The notes below the pieces were generated by a model. The model was not told the origin of the DNA. It saw only the letters and a program-made list of their open reading frames with translations, and did not search any database. A stretch of DNA of 64,000 nucleotides from Rhodococcus sp. PAMC28707. GTDB lineage: Bacteria > Actinomycetota > Actinomycetes > Mycobacteriales > Mycobacteriaceae. This document shows, in pieces, positions 44,216-53,808 of this stretch. The DNA is taken from contig NZ_CP039253.1 of the NCBI RefSeq assembly GCF_004795915.1, positions 3,933,501 through 3,997,500 on the forward strand, given 5' to 3'. The first letter of the stretch is position 1, and every line of letters starts with the position of its first letter. The position numbers and the translations under genes were made by a program.

Positions 44216-45244
44216 ATGCATGTTGGCGTAGACAGCTTCGTCTCCTCCGTGACAGACCCGACGGACGGCCGGGTGATCGGGCCGGCCGAGCGGATGGGGC
44301 ACCTGCTCGAGGAAATCGCCCTTGCTGACCAGGTAGGGCTGTACTCGTTCGGGATCGGCGAGCATCACCGCAGCGAATACTACGACTCGGCACCGTCGAT
44401 CATTCTGGCCGCCGCGGCCGCTCGAACGGAACGGATTCGCCTCGGCAGTGCGGTCAAGGTGCTCAGCGCAGACGATCCGGTGCGCGTGTTCCAGGAGTTC
44501 GCCACCCTGGATCTGATCTCGAAGGGCCGGATCGACCTGGTCGTAGGACGCGGGTCGTTCACCGAGTCGTTTCCGCTGTTCGGCCTCGATTTCGCCGACT
44601 ACGACTCTCTCTTCACCGAGAAGCTGGAACTGTTGCTGCAGATCCGCGACAACGTCGAGGTCACGTGGTCCGGTCGGCATCGCCCACCACTGGTCCAGCA
44701 GAGCATTTACCCGCGGCCGGTGCAGGATCCTTTGCCGATCTGGGTCGGCGTCGGTGGAACCCCGGAGTCTTTCGCCCGCGCGGGCATGCTGGGGCTGCCA
44801 CTGATGATTGCGATCATCGGTGGTGAGCCGCGCCAGTTCGCCCCACTCGTAGACCTGTACCGGCGCGCAGGAGCCCAGGCCGGTCACGCCCCAGAGAAGC
44901 TGCAGGTAGGGCTGCACGTATTCGGCTTCGTCGCCGAGACCACGAAAGTGGCAGCAGACACCATCTACCCCGGCTGGAATGAAATGTTCACCAAAATCTC
45001 CCGAGAGCGCGGTTTCGCCCGGCCGACCCGCCAGCAGTTCGACGCCACATCCGGGCCCGACGGTGCCTTCTTCATGGGAGACCCGCAGACGGTGGCCGAG
45101 AAGATCCTGCGGGTAGGGGAACAGTTGGGCGGCGTCGACCGGTTGTCGCTGCAGATGACGAACCCGCGGCTCGCCCATGGTGACTTGCTCCGCGGGATCG
45201 AGTTACTCGGCACCGAGGTCGCCCCTCTGGTGGCGAAAGCCTGA
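44216..45244 (+). CDS. LLM-class flavin-dependent oxidoreductase
   Basis: 342 residues of the luciferase-like monooxygenase superfamily. MGHLLEEIALADQVGLYSFG then IGEHHRSEYYDSAPSIILAA, VRVFQEFATLDLISKGRIDL then VVGRGS, and a C-terminal GDPQTVAEKIL-type segment are typical of the F/FMN-dependent alkanal-monooxygenase-like branch. GAGAGG precedes the ATG. Likely uses reduced flavin to oxidise or reduce a small molecule. Confidence 0.88.
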   Translation: MHVGVDSFVSSVTDPTDGRVIGPAERMGHLLEEIALADQVGLYSFGIGEHHRSEYYDSAPSIILAAAAARTERIRLGSAVKVLSADDPVRVFQEFATLDLISKGRIDLVVGRGSFTESFPLFGLDFADYDSLFTEKLELLLQIRDNVEVTWSGRHRPPLVQQSIYPRPVQDPLPIWVGVGGTPESFARAGMLGLPLMIAIIGGEPRQFAPLVDLYRRAGAQAGHAPEKLQVGLHVFGFVAETTKVAADTIYPGWNEMFTKISRERGFARPTRQQFDATSGPDGAFFMGDPQTVAEKILRVGEQLGGVDRLSLQMTNPRLAHGDLLRGIELLGTEVAPLVAKA

Positions 45245-45260
45245 CTTTCCGGGCCACACA

Positions 45261-45926
45261 TCACTGATCGCGCTGATGTCGGGCGGACGCGTCGGCGAGT
45301 GTGGCGCGCACTTCCTCGTCGGTGGTCTGCTCGAATTGTGTGTACGACGCTCCCACCCCGAAGAACCGGCGAGGTGTGGAGACGCACACGAACCGGTCGA
45401 CGAGGTGTTGGAGCGCACCGCGAGTCGAAGCCGGAGCTACGGGTACGGCCGCAATGACGCGGGTGGGGCCGTAGCGATGCACAACCTCGAGCGCCACTCG
45501 CAGAGTTGCTCCGGTAGCGACACCATCGTCGACGACGATCACCGACCTCCCGTCGATCCGAGCAGGCGGTGCGTTTCCGCGGTAGAGCTGTTCGCGACGC
45601 TTCAGCTCGCGAGTTTCGTCGGCGATCACCTGTTGCAGCTCAAGCGAATTCACCTTCTCGGCGCGGATCACGTCTTCGTTGATTACCATCGCTCCACCGC
45701 CGGCGATGGCTCCCATCGCCAGCTCGGGGTGCCTGGGTACGCCGAGCTTGCGGACGACGAGAACGTCCAGCTGCGCGTGCAATGGCGTAGCGACTTCGGC
45801 GGCGACCGGAACTCCGCCACGCGGCAAGGCGAGCACCAGCACGTCCTCGGAGAACTCTTCGGGGTCGAGGAGGACCGACAACGCCTGCCCGGCGTCGGCT
45901 CGGTCGCGGAACGTTCTCGTCCCCAT
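45261..45926 (-). CDS. Predicted phosphoribosyltransferase
   Basis: 221 residues. The phosphoribosyl-pyrophosphate binding motif VIVVDDGVATGAT (residues about 128-140) and the N-terminal FRDRADAGQALSVLL, LALPRGGVPVAAEVATPL and VRKLGVPRHPELAMGAIAGG are characteristic of the predicted PRTase family often found near universal stress and dormancy genes. Convergent with the LLM gene. Confidence 0.87.
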   Translation of the reverse strand: MGTRTFRDRADAGQALSVLLDPEEFSEDVLVLALPRGGVPVAAEVATPLHAQLDVLVVRKLGVPRHPELAMGAIAGGGAMVINEDVIRAEKVNSLELQQVIADETRELKRREQLYRGNAPPARIDGRSVIVVDDGVATGATLRVALEVVHRYGPTRVIAAVPVAPASTRGALQHLVDRFVCVSTPRRFFGVGASYTQFEQTTDEEVRATLADASARHQRDQ

Positions 45927-45988
45927 GCGGGACGGTTACCCGCGGTATCGAGGCACAAACGCCTCGAACCGGCGGTTCTTCCCGGCGC

Positions 45989-47614
45989 TCAGGCGGTCGA
46001 CTTCCTCAGCTCGAATTTCAGTATCTTGCCCGTCGGCGTGCGGGGGAGGTCCAGTGGAAAGACGATCTCGTCGGGGACCTTGAACTTTGCGAGTCGGCCG
46101 CGGGTGTACTCGATCAATTCTTCGGCGCTGACGTCGGCGTCCTTCTTCTTGATCACGAATGCTTTGGGGCGTTCTCCCCACTTCGGGTGCGGGACGCCGA
46201 TTACGGCGGCTTCCAGAACCGCTGGGTGGGACATGAGGGCTTGTTCGATTTCCACGGTCGAAATGTTCTCGCCGCCCGATATGACGATGTCCTTGGCACG
46301 ATCTTTGACCTGTATGTAGCCGTCCGGGTGCATTACCCCGAGGTCGCCGCTGTGGAACCAGCCGCCGGAGAAGGCTTCCGCTGTGGCTTTCGGATCCCGG
46401 TAATAGCCGAGCATGACGTTGTTGCCGCGAAGGACGATTTCACCCATCGTCTGTCCGTCGGCTGCGACGTCGTTCATTTCGGGGTCGACGACGCGTGCGT
46501 CCTCGGCTTGAATCATCCCGACGCCCTGTCTGGACATCAGCTCGGCGCGCTCGTCGGAGTTCAGCTCGCGCCAGTCGTCTTGAACTTCGCAGATCGTGTA
46601 CGGCCCGTATACCTCGGTCAGCCCGTACACGTGGACGACGGTGATTCCGAGTCCTTCGAGCTTGGCGATGATGCTCGGTGCGGGTGGCGCTCCGGCGGTG
46701 GTGATGTGCAGGGCGTCCACGTGATGTGCTTGGGGTGCTTCGGCGATGGTCGAACAGACAACCGGCGCGCCGCACAGGTGCGTGACGCCGATATTGTCGA
46801 TTGCATCCCATACTGCATCGGCGCGAACCGCGCGCAGACAGACGTGGGTCGCGGCGGCCTGAGTGACGGCCCAGGGTGTGCACCAGCCGTTGCAGTGGAA
46901 CATCGGGAGGGTCCACAGATACTTGGTCGAGCCGGTGAAACCGTTGTGGAACGTTTCGCCGAGCGAATTGAGGTAGGCGCCACGATGGGTGTACATCACG
47001 CCCTTGGGCTTGCCGGTGGTTCCGGAGGTGTAATTGATTGCTATGACCTGCTGTTCGTCCTCTACGCCCCAGACCAACGGGGGTGCATCGACGAGGTTGC
47101 CGGCCTCGGCGAGAAGGTCTGAATACTGGCCGGTGACAACGCCTTCTGGAACGGTGGGGGGATCGATCGTAGAGTCGGGGATCTCGATTATTTCCTGTAG
47201 CGACGGCACTGCCGCGCGGGCACCGGAGGCGGATTCGACGAGCTCAGAATCGACGAACAAGATCTTGGTGCCGGAGTGGTCGAGGATGTAGTCGAGTTCG
47301 CTGCCGGTCAGGCGCGAGTTGAGAGCGACGAGGACGCCCCCTGCCAAGGGAACGGCGAAGTGCGCAAACAGCATTTCCGGGGTGTTGGGACTGAGGTATG
47401 CGATGCGGTCGTCGGGCTCGATGCGGCTCGACAGGACGCGGGCGAGACGGTCGACCTCGTCACCGAATTGCTTGTAGGTATAGCGGCGGTCGCCGTGAAT
47501 CACAGCCACCCGATTCGGGAATACTCTCGCCGAACGCGCCAAGAAACGCAACGGGCTGAGCGGTGTGTTGTTGGCGGAAGACAGTTCGGCGGACGACAGT
47601 GTCGAATCGAGCAT
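45989..47614 (-). CDS. Acyl-CoA synthetase (AMP-forming, FadD-like)
   Basis: 541 residues. Motifs in order: YTSGTTGKPKGVMYTHRG (A3, phosphate loop), YGLTEVYGP (A5), GGWFHSGDLGVMHPDGYIQV then KDRAKDIVISGGENIS (A7/A8), and PRTPTGKILKFELR with the catalytic Lys (A10). It activates a medium- or long-chain fatty, or aromatic, acid to its CoA thioester via an acyl-AMP. Full length for the family. A weak AAAGG ribosome site. Divergent from a LuxR-type regulator. Confidence 0.92.
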   Translation of the reverse strand: MLDSTLSSAELSSANNTPLSPLRFLARSARVFPNRVAVIHGDRRYTYKQFGDEVDRLARVLSSRIEPDDRIAYLSPNTPEMLFAHFAVPLAGGVLVALNSRLTGSELDYILDHSGTKILFVDSELVESASGARAAVPSLQEIIEIPDSTIDPPTVPEGVVTGQYSDLLAEAGNLVDAPPLVWGVEDEQQVIAINYTSGTTGKPKGVMYTHRGAYLNSLGETFHNGFTGSTKYLWTLPMFHCNGWCTPWAVTQAAATHVCLRAVRADAVWDAIDNIGVTHLCGAPVVCSTIAEAPQAHHVDALHITTAGAPPAPSIIAKLEGLGITVVHVYGLTEVYGPYTICEVQDDWRELNSDERAELMSRQGVGMIQAEDARVVDPEMNDVAADGQTMGEIVLRGNNVMLGYYRDPKATAEAFSGGWFHSGDLGVMHPDGYIQVKDRAKDIVISGGENISTVEIEQALMSHPAVLEAAVIGVPHPKWGERPKAFVIKKKDADVSAEELIEYTRGRLAKFKVPDEIVFPLDLPRTPTGKILKFELRKSTA

Positions 47615-47669
47615 CGGATGAGACCTTTCGAAAAGCGATAGTCTTGCTGACGCGCACTACACGTTACCG

Positions 47670-48434
47670 TTGACGCTATCGACAGCAGGGAGAACACCGC
47701 TACCCCCAAGAGTGGGTACGCGGAGCACCATTCTCCACAACCTCGTGATCGACGTTCGGTGCGGCGTCGGTTGCCGCGCGATGGCCGAGCAACGGCCGAT
47801 CGGTGTCCAAGGCTATGCCAACTCCCTGTCGATCACTCACGAATACGACTATCAGGTCGGAGCGGAGGGGATCGAGACCCTGCTGGCAGTGTCGGTGGTC
47901 GTGCGCGGACGAATACGCGGAGCGCTGTACGGCGGGTTGCGAGTGAATCAACCCCTCAGTGACCGTCTGACGGACTTCGTCGTCGAGCGTGCGCAGGGCC
48001 TGGCACGGGAAATCGACATTCGTGACGAGGTCGATCGCAGGCTTGCCATGTTGGCGTCCTCGGGAAGGATAGAGGCCCCGATAGCGCGGGACGACCGCCG
48101 GATGGATGCCATCATCGAGAGCTATCTTGCGTTGCGATCCATCGCCGACCGCATCGAAGACACCGACCTCGAGGCAGAGGTCACGGCCGTCGAGCACATC
48201 CTGCGTCGCATCTTGCCGACGGACCGACGGACCTCGACGGTGAAATTGTCGAAACGCGAAATCGAGGTTCTCGAGTACGCGTCGCTCGGTTGCCGCAACG
48301 CCGAGATAGCCGCGCGACTGTCGTTGAGCGTCGACACCGTCAAAACGTACATGCGAAACCTGATGGGCAAGTTGGACGTAGCCACCAGAGCGGAGGCCGT
48401 GGTCGAGGCGCGCCGGCACGGTCTGCTCGGCTAG
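47670..48434 (+). CDS. GAF-LuxR type transcriptional regulator
   Basis: Up to 254 residues (TTG 47670; GTG 47712 or ATG 47781 are alternatives). The N-terminal half is GAF-like (AEQRPIGVQGYANSLSITHE, LLAVSVVVRGRIRGALYGGL). The C-terminal ~60 residues are a LuxR HTH (LSKREIEVLEYASLGCRNAE, IAARLSLSVDTVKTYMRNLM then GKLDV). The GAF part seems slightly short at its N-terminus. Divergent from the acyl-CoA synthetase gene, which it may control. Confidence 0.87.
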   Translation: MTLSTAGRTPLPPRVGTRSTILHNLVIDVRCGVGCRAMAEQRPIGVQGYANSLSITHEYDYQVGAEGIETLLAVSVVVRGRIRGALYGGLRVNQPLSDRLTDFVVERAQGLAREIDIRDEVDRRLAMLASSGRIEAPIARDDRRMDAIIESYLALRSIADRIEDTDLEAEVTAVEHILRRILPTDRRTSTVKLSKREIEVLEYASLGCRNAEIAARLSLSVDTVKTYMRNLMGKLDVATRAEAVVEARRHGLLG

Positions 48435-48570
48435 AGCGCAATGAATCACGTTGTCGCGCCCAACATCTACATCAGAGGACTTTGTGCTCTCGTGTGCGTA
48501 ACTCAGCCGTGCAATCGTGGTGATCATCGGCGGTGAGTCGCCGCACCCTTATCTCTGTCGGGAGGCTGAC

Positions 48571-49455
48571 ATGGTCTTGGCGAATCATCAGGAAATCGTT
48601 GTCGGAGTAGATGGTTCACCCACCAGTACGGCTGCGGCTTTATGGGCTGCAGCCATGGCGGACCGTCTGGATTCTCCACTGCACATCGCGTGCGCGGTGC
48701 AGGAACCGACGTTCTACATGGCCGAGTCCGTCATGGTGATCCCCGAGGAAGTGTGGGAGCAGCAGCGTCGTACTGCCGAGGGGATCGTCGACGAGGCAGC
48801 GAAAGCCATCCTCGAACGGCATCCGTACCTCAGTGTGGCCACCCATGTCGACGCTGTGCCATCCGCTGAAATGCTGGTCGATCTGTCGGCTTCGGCACGG
48901 CTGATGGTGGTCGGTAGCTCCGGGACAGGCCTTGTGCTGTCGACTTTGCTCGGTAGCACCGCAAAGGTTGTGGCCGACACCGCAGCGTGCCCTGTCGTCG
49001 TGTGGCGCGAAGGCGCACAGGACCCGAATTCCCCGATAGTGGTCGGAATCGACGGCAGCGCTACTAGCGCCGCTGCGATAGCGATGGCCTTCGAAATAGC
49101 CTCGCGGCTGGAGGTACCACTCATTGCTGCGCATGTGTGGAGTGCCGCATCGCAGGCGGGAGGCGTCACATTGCCGCTCCTCATCGACTGGGCGGCCATC
49201 GAAAAGGAGGAGTCGGTCCTCCTCGCCGAAAGCCTGGCGGGATGGGTCGGGAAGTACCCAGACGTAGTAGTCGAACGTGTTCTCCGACAGAGCAACCCCG
49301 CGCACACTCTCGTCGACCTGTCCGAACACGCCCAACTCGTCGTGGTGGGAAGCAGAGGACGAGGTCCGGTGAGAAGCGCCCTACTGGGGTCTACCAGCAG
49401 TAACCTCACACACCACGCGCGCTGCCCAGTCATGATCTGTCGCGTGCGCTCGTGA
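48571..49455 (+). CDS. Tandem universal stress protein
   Basis: 294 residues with two USP domains. Domain 1 (about 8-147) has IVVGVDGSPTSTAAALWAA and VVGSSGTGLVLSTLLGSTAK; domain 2 (about 155-293) has IVVGIDGSATSAAAIAMAF and VVGSRGRGPVRSALLGSTSS. Both carry the Gx2Gx9G(S/T) ATP-binding pattern. GGGAGG precedes the ATG. In mycobacteria such two-domain USPs belong to the hypoxia/dormancy response; regulation here is unknown. Confidence 0.92.
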   Translation: MVLANHQEIVVGVDGSPTSTAAALWAAAMADRLDSPLHIACAVQEPTFYMAESVMVIPEEVWEQQRRTAEGIVDEAAKAILERHPYLSVATHVDAVPSAEMLVDLSASARLMVVGSSGTGLVLSTLLGSTAKVVADTAACPVVVWREGAQDPNSPIVVGIDGSATSAAAIAMAFEIASRLEVPLIAAHVWSAASQAGGVTLPLLIDWAAIEKEESVLLAESLAGWVGKYPDVVVERVLRQSNPAHTLVDLSEHAQLVVVGSRGRGPVRSALLGSTSSNLTHHARCPVMICRVRS

Positions 49456-49485
49456 GACCTCGTGGTGGATCTCCGTCGGTAAATC

Positions 49486-52400
49486 GTGCGGAAAGAGCAG
49501 GCGCCCCATAGGGTTCCGCGTGGCGGTCGTCGATTCGGGCATCGAGTCGCCGTGAGAATCCAGGGACGCCGGATCGATGCTGTCCTGTTCGATCTGGACG
49601 GCGTCGTCACCGACACGGCTGTGATTCACGAGCAGGCCTGGAAAACCGCGTTCGATGCGTTACTCGAAGCTGCCGGACAAGGGGATCGGCCGTTCACACA
49701 CGAGGACTACCGGGTCTACATCGATGGGCGGGAGCGACTCGATGCGGTGCGCGGATTCGCGCATGCACGTGGACTGACTCTTCCCGAGACTTCGCACGGC
49801 GACACGGCATTGGGGAGCGTGCGGCAATGGGCCGATCGCAAAAATGAGGACTATCTCCGCACGCTGACTTCTGAAGGTGTTCGCACGATTCCAGGAACGT
49901 TGGATGTGCTTCACCAACTGCGACTCGCGGGGATTCCGACAGCAGTGGTGTCAGCCAGCAGGAACGCGGGGGAGGTGATGGCCCTTGCCGGCGTCGGGGG
50001 ACTGTTCGATGTGCGAGTCGACGGCACCGATGCACTGCGTCGAAGCCTGGCAGGTAAGCCAGCCCCGGATATGTTCCTCGAGGCCGCCCGCAGGCTCGGA
50101 ATCGCACCCAAGTTTTCTGCTGTCGTGGAGGATGCGGTGGCTGGTATCCAAGGTGCGCGGGCCGGAAAGTTCGGATTGGTCATCGGGCTTCAACGAGCAT
50201 CTGCGGAAGCCGAGTTGGATGCCGATGTGGTAGTCGGCGATCTCACTGAACTCGATATCGACATCGGTCCGGACAGCCCCGCTGAATACAACGGTGCTTG
50301 TGAGTTGTGCTCGACCGACGCGGAATCGACGTGGGTACTGCATTACCGAGGCGCGGTAGCCGCGGATGAGGGAATTCGCGAGAGTCTCTGCACCCTTGGA
50401 AATGGGTATTTCGCAACCCGGGGTGCCCTGCCCGAGGCGAGCGCCGACGGCGTTCACTACCCGGGGACGTATCTCGCCGGGTGCTACAACAGGCTTACTT
50501 CGACCATCAGCGGTATCGACTACGAGGACGAGTCCATCGCAAACTGGCCGAATTGGCTGGGCACCACGTTCAATATCGACTGCGGTGAATGGCTCACTAC
50601 CGACAATCACCTTCTGCGACACCATCACGTCGCCCTGGATATGGGCGAAGCGGTTCTTCGCCGCGAAAGCCTTCTCGAAGATTCGCAGGGGCGGCGCACC
50701 TGGCTTCGGCAGATACGGTTCGTATCCATGGCATCGCCGCACGTGGCAGCGCTCGATACCAGACTCGAGCCCGAGAATTACACGGGAACGATCACTGTGC
50801 GCGCGACTCTGGACGGCGATGTCACCAATGGCAACGTGGCCGAGTTTCGTGCTTTGAACAACTCTCATCTGACCGAATGTGAAACAGGTTCTGCGGCGAA
50901 GAATCAGGTGTGGCTCCGGGCGCATACTCGGCAATCGCGGATCGCACTCGCACTCGCTGCCCGAATGGATTCGGCCACCCCAGTACGGAACACCACCAGC
51001 ACGCCGACGGGCATCTTCCGTGAAACCTCGGCCGAGGTCACGCAGGACGTCGGCGTGCAAGTATCGACGATCGTCGCATTGTATTGCTCTCGCGATCGGG
51101 CTATCGCCGATCCGTTGAGTGCTGCCCTCTCTCGCCTCACCGAAGCAAGATCTTTCCTCGTACTCCTCGACGAGCACCGACGGCAATGGAAACGGTTGTG
51201 GCATCGATACGATCTCGAGGTCGAATGCTCCGACAACGAGATCGTCCGAGCGGTCCGACTTCAGCTCTTTCATGTCGTCCAGTGCTTGTCTCCGCACACC
51301 GTGGATCTCGACGTCGGAATCCCCGCACGTGGCCTTCATGGGGAGGCTTATCGAGGGCACATTTTCTGGGACGAATTGTTCGTGCTTCCGTTACTGAATC
51401 TGCGCATTCCAGAGTTGTCGAGATCTCTGTTGATCTATCGCTATCGACGCCTGTCCGCGGCGAAACGGCGGGCTCGAGAAATCGGTTGTAGCGGTGCCTT
51501 GTTCCCGTGGCAGAGCGGCAGTGACGGCCGCGAGGAAACGCCGCAGGTGCTGTTCAATCCACGATCAGGACGGTGGATGCCCGATCACTCCAGTCGGCAA
51601 TTCCATGTCGGGTTGTCGGTTGCCTACAACGTGTGGCACTACTGGGAAGTGACAGCAGACTTCGGCTTTCTAGCCTCTTACGGGGCCGAGATGCTGGTCG
51701 AAAATGCACGATTTTGGGTCAGTCTCGCGGTGTGGGATGCCGCCGACGATCGGTTCGATATTCGCGGCGTCATGGGACCCGATGAATTCCACGACGGATA
51801 CCCCAGTCATCCCGGTGCGGGAATCGACAACTCGACCTACGTGAACGTGATGGCGTCGTGGAGCATCCGGCGAGCGTTGGACGCTTATACGATCGTCGGC
51901 CGTGACGACGGTGTGGGCCTGTGGGCTGGGCTCGATGTCAGCTCGTCGGAACTGGGCGCATGGCACAACCTGGCATGCAAGCTGCGCGTGGAGTTTCTCG
52001 ACAACGGATTACTCGCACAATTTCATGGGTACGGAGAACTGCGCGAACTCGACCTCGATGACTACCGCCAGAGGTACGGAAATATCGGCCGACTCGATCT
52101 GATTCTCGAAGCCGAAAATGACTCCTGCGCACACTACAAGGTGTCCAAACAGGCCGATGTTCTGATGCTGCTGTACTTGTTCACCGCGGAGGAACTCACC
52201 GAATTGCTGGCGGGGATGGGGTACGACTTCGAGCCGAGCACGATTCCGGCAACCGTCGATTATTACCTCGCTCGAACGACGCACGGCTCGACTCTGAGCA
52301 GAGTCGCGCACTCCTGGGTGCTCGCGCGAGGTAACCGTCGAGACTCCTGGGACATGCTGCGTGAATCGTGCACGGCCGATCTTGCCGACAGTCAACAGGG

Positions 52401-52710
52401 AACCACGCGGGAGGGAATTCACCTGGGAGCAATGGCGGGAAGTGTGGACATCTTGCAGCGCTGCTATACCGGAATCGAAGTGAGAGGCGACACATTGAGA
52501 CTTCATCCGCAGTTGCCGACCGAGCTTCGATCACTCGAACTAGACCTCCGATACCGCGACCACTGGGTTCATATCAGATGCAACGGTGCAGCGACCACTG
52601 TTACGACGAGCCCGTCCAGTGCCCCGGCGATCCGGATCGATATCGACGGACAGGAATTTGTGATGAACGGCGGTGAATCGGTTTCTGCTGCTGCCTACCT
52701 CGCCTCATGA
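49486..52710 (+). CDS. HAD phosphoglucomutase-like + GH65 phosphorylase fusion
   Basis: Up to 1074 residues (GTG 49486; GTG 49552 is an alternative and sits just before the domain). Residues about 25-250 are a HAD beta-phosphoglucomutase domain with nucleophile motif FDLDGVVTDT. The remainder is glycoside hydrolase family 65 (trehalose, maltose or kojibiose phosphorylase type) with GVMGPDEFHDGYPSH, where Glu767 (from 49486) is the general acid, and THGSTLSRVAHSW for phosphate binding. The pair splits a disaccharide with phosphate to beta-glucose 1-phosphate and isomerises it to glucose 6-phosphate, in one polypeptide. Confidence 0.9.
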   Translation: MRKEQAPHRVPRGGRRFGHRVAVRIQGRRIDAVLFDLDGVVTDTAVIHEQAWKTAFDALLEAAGQGDRPFTHEDYRVYIDGRERLDAVRGFAHARGLTLPETSHGDTALGSVRQWADRKNEDYLRTLTSEGVRTIPGTLDVLHQLRLAGIPTAVVSASRNAGEVMALAGVGGLFDVRVDGTDALRRSLAGKPAPDMFLEAARRLGIAPKFSAVVEDAVAGIQGARAGKFGLVIGLQRASAEAELDADVVVGDLTELDIDIGPDSPAEYNGACELCSTDAESTWVLHYRGAVAADEGIRESLCTLGNGYFATRGALPEASADGVHYPGTYLAGCYNRLTSTISGIDYEDESIANWPNWLGTTFNIDCGEWLTTDNHLLRHHHVALDMGEAVLRRESLLEDSQGRRTWLRQIRFVSMASPHVAALDTRLEPENYTGTITVRATLDGDVTNGNVAEFRALNNSHLTECETGSAAKNQVWLRAHTRQSRIALALAARMDSATPVRNTTSTPTGIFRETSAEVTQDVGVQVSTIVALYCSRDRAIADPLSAALSRLTEARSFLVLLDEHRRQWKRLWHRYDLEVECSDNEIVRAVRLQLFHVVQCLSPHTVDLDVGIPARGLHGEAYRGHIFWDELFVLPLLNLRIPELSRSLLIYRYRRLSAAKRRAREIGCSGALFPWQSGSDGREETPQVLFNPRSGRWMPDHSSRQFHVGLSVAYNVWHYWEVTADFGFLASYGAEMLVENARFWVSLAVWDAADDRFDIRGVMGPDEFHDGYPSHPGAGIDNSTYVNVMASWSIRRALDAYTIVGRDDGVGLWAGLDVSSSELGAWHNLACKLRVEFLDNGLLAQFHGYGELRELDLDDYRQRYGNIGRLDLILEAENDSCAHYKVSKQADVLMLLYLFTAEELTELLAGMGYDFEPSTIPATVDYYLARTTHGSTLSRVAHSWVLARGNRRDSWDMLRESCTADLADSQQGTTREGIHLGAMAGSVDILQRCYTGIEVRGDTLRLHPQLPTELRSLELDLRYRDHWVHIRCNGAATTVTTSPSSAPAIRIDIDGQEFVMNGGESVSAAAYLAS

Positions 52711-52853
52711 AAAAAGCTATGACGTGAAGTGTGAAGATTCTATGCCCGCGGGACAACCTCAATCTTCTATCCGTGGATACTGCTCTATGGTTGGCCTCGG
52801 TCCGCTTCTGCGGATGTGAGGGGCCACCGAATCGGTCTATCGAGGGAGCGAAA

Positions 52854-53660
52854 GTGAAGAACATCTACGGGCGGCTCGGGGCAGTCCTCGCCATGTCTGC
52901 ATTACTGGTTACAGGCTGTTCGAGTGGTGAGGACGGAAGTGATTCCTCGGCGCCGGAGTCCGTTTCCGCTGCTCCAAGTGAGGTCAGCGGGAACATCACC
53001 GTATTCGCAGCAGCGTCGCTGAAGGCGACCTTCACTCAGCTCGGCACCATGTTCGAAGCAGCCCATCCCGGGACCGACGTCGCGTTCAACTTTGCCGGTT
53101 CTTCGGATCTGGTCACTCAGTTGACGCAGGGTGCCCCGGGAGATGTTTTCGCTTCCGCAGACACCGCAAACATGACCAAGGCACTCGACGCGAACTTGAT
53201 CTCCGGCGAGCCCGAAAACTTCGCTACGAACACGCTGATCATCGTCACCCCTCCAGGGAATCCGAAGGGCATCGCTTCCTTCGCCGACCTCGCCGATACG
53301 GACAACAAGGTCGTCGTCTGTGCACCGCAGGTGCCGTGCGGCGCCGCTACCGCGAAGGTGGAGACGGCGACCGGAGTCGATGTCGCCCCGGTGAGCGAAG
53401 AGTCGTCCGTCACCGACGTCCTCGGCAAGGTCACCTCCGGTCAGGCCGACGCAGGTCTGGTCTACGTGACGGACGCGTCGGGCGCGGGCGAGAAGGTCAC
53501 CGCGGTCGCCTTCGAGGAGTCAGCCGGTGCAGTCAATACGTACCCGATTGCGGTGCTGTCGGATTCGCAGAACAGCGCGGCGGCAAAGGCGTTCGAAGCA
53601 CTGGTCGTGAGCGACGAGGGGCAGAAGATTTTAGGGGACGCTGGATTCGCCGCGCCCTGA
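52854..53660 (+). CDS. modA: Molybdate-binding lipoprotein ModA
   Basis: 268 residues from GTG with GGGAG upstream. The lipobox is LVTGC. The mature part shows the ModA fold: VFAAASLKATFTQLGTMFEA, then FNFAGSSDLVTQLTQGAPGD then VFASAD, and QADAGLVYVTDASGAGEKV. It binds molybdate or tungstate for an ABC importer. The usual ModB/ModC genes are not adjacent; a TetR gene follows. The 41-residue upstream open frame is not part of the protein. Confidence 0.9.
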   Translation: MKNIYGRLGAVLAMSALLVTGCSSGEDGSDSSAPESVSAAPSEVSGNITVFAAASLKATFTQLGTMFEAAHPGTDVAFNFAGSSDLVTQLTQGAPGDVFASADTANMTKALDANLISGEPENFATNTLIIVTPPGNPKGIASFADLADTDNKVVVCAPQVPCGAATAKVETATGVDVAPVSEESSVTDVLGKVTSGQADAGLVYVTDASGAGEKVTAVAFEESAGAVNTYPIAVLSDSQNSAAAKAFEALVVSDEGQKILGDAGFAAP

Positions 53661-53808
53661 CGAAAGTGAGATCGCAAGCAATCGAGACTACAGTCGCGCG
53701 AGTGGCCTTCCCCGGTTAAGGCACGTGCTTGAATATTGAGTGATGGGATAGTTCACTCGACTGTATGTCCGGTTCGAAAAGCGAAGGTAGCGGAGGGGCG
53801 ACCCCGAG

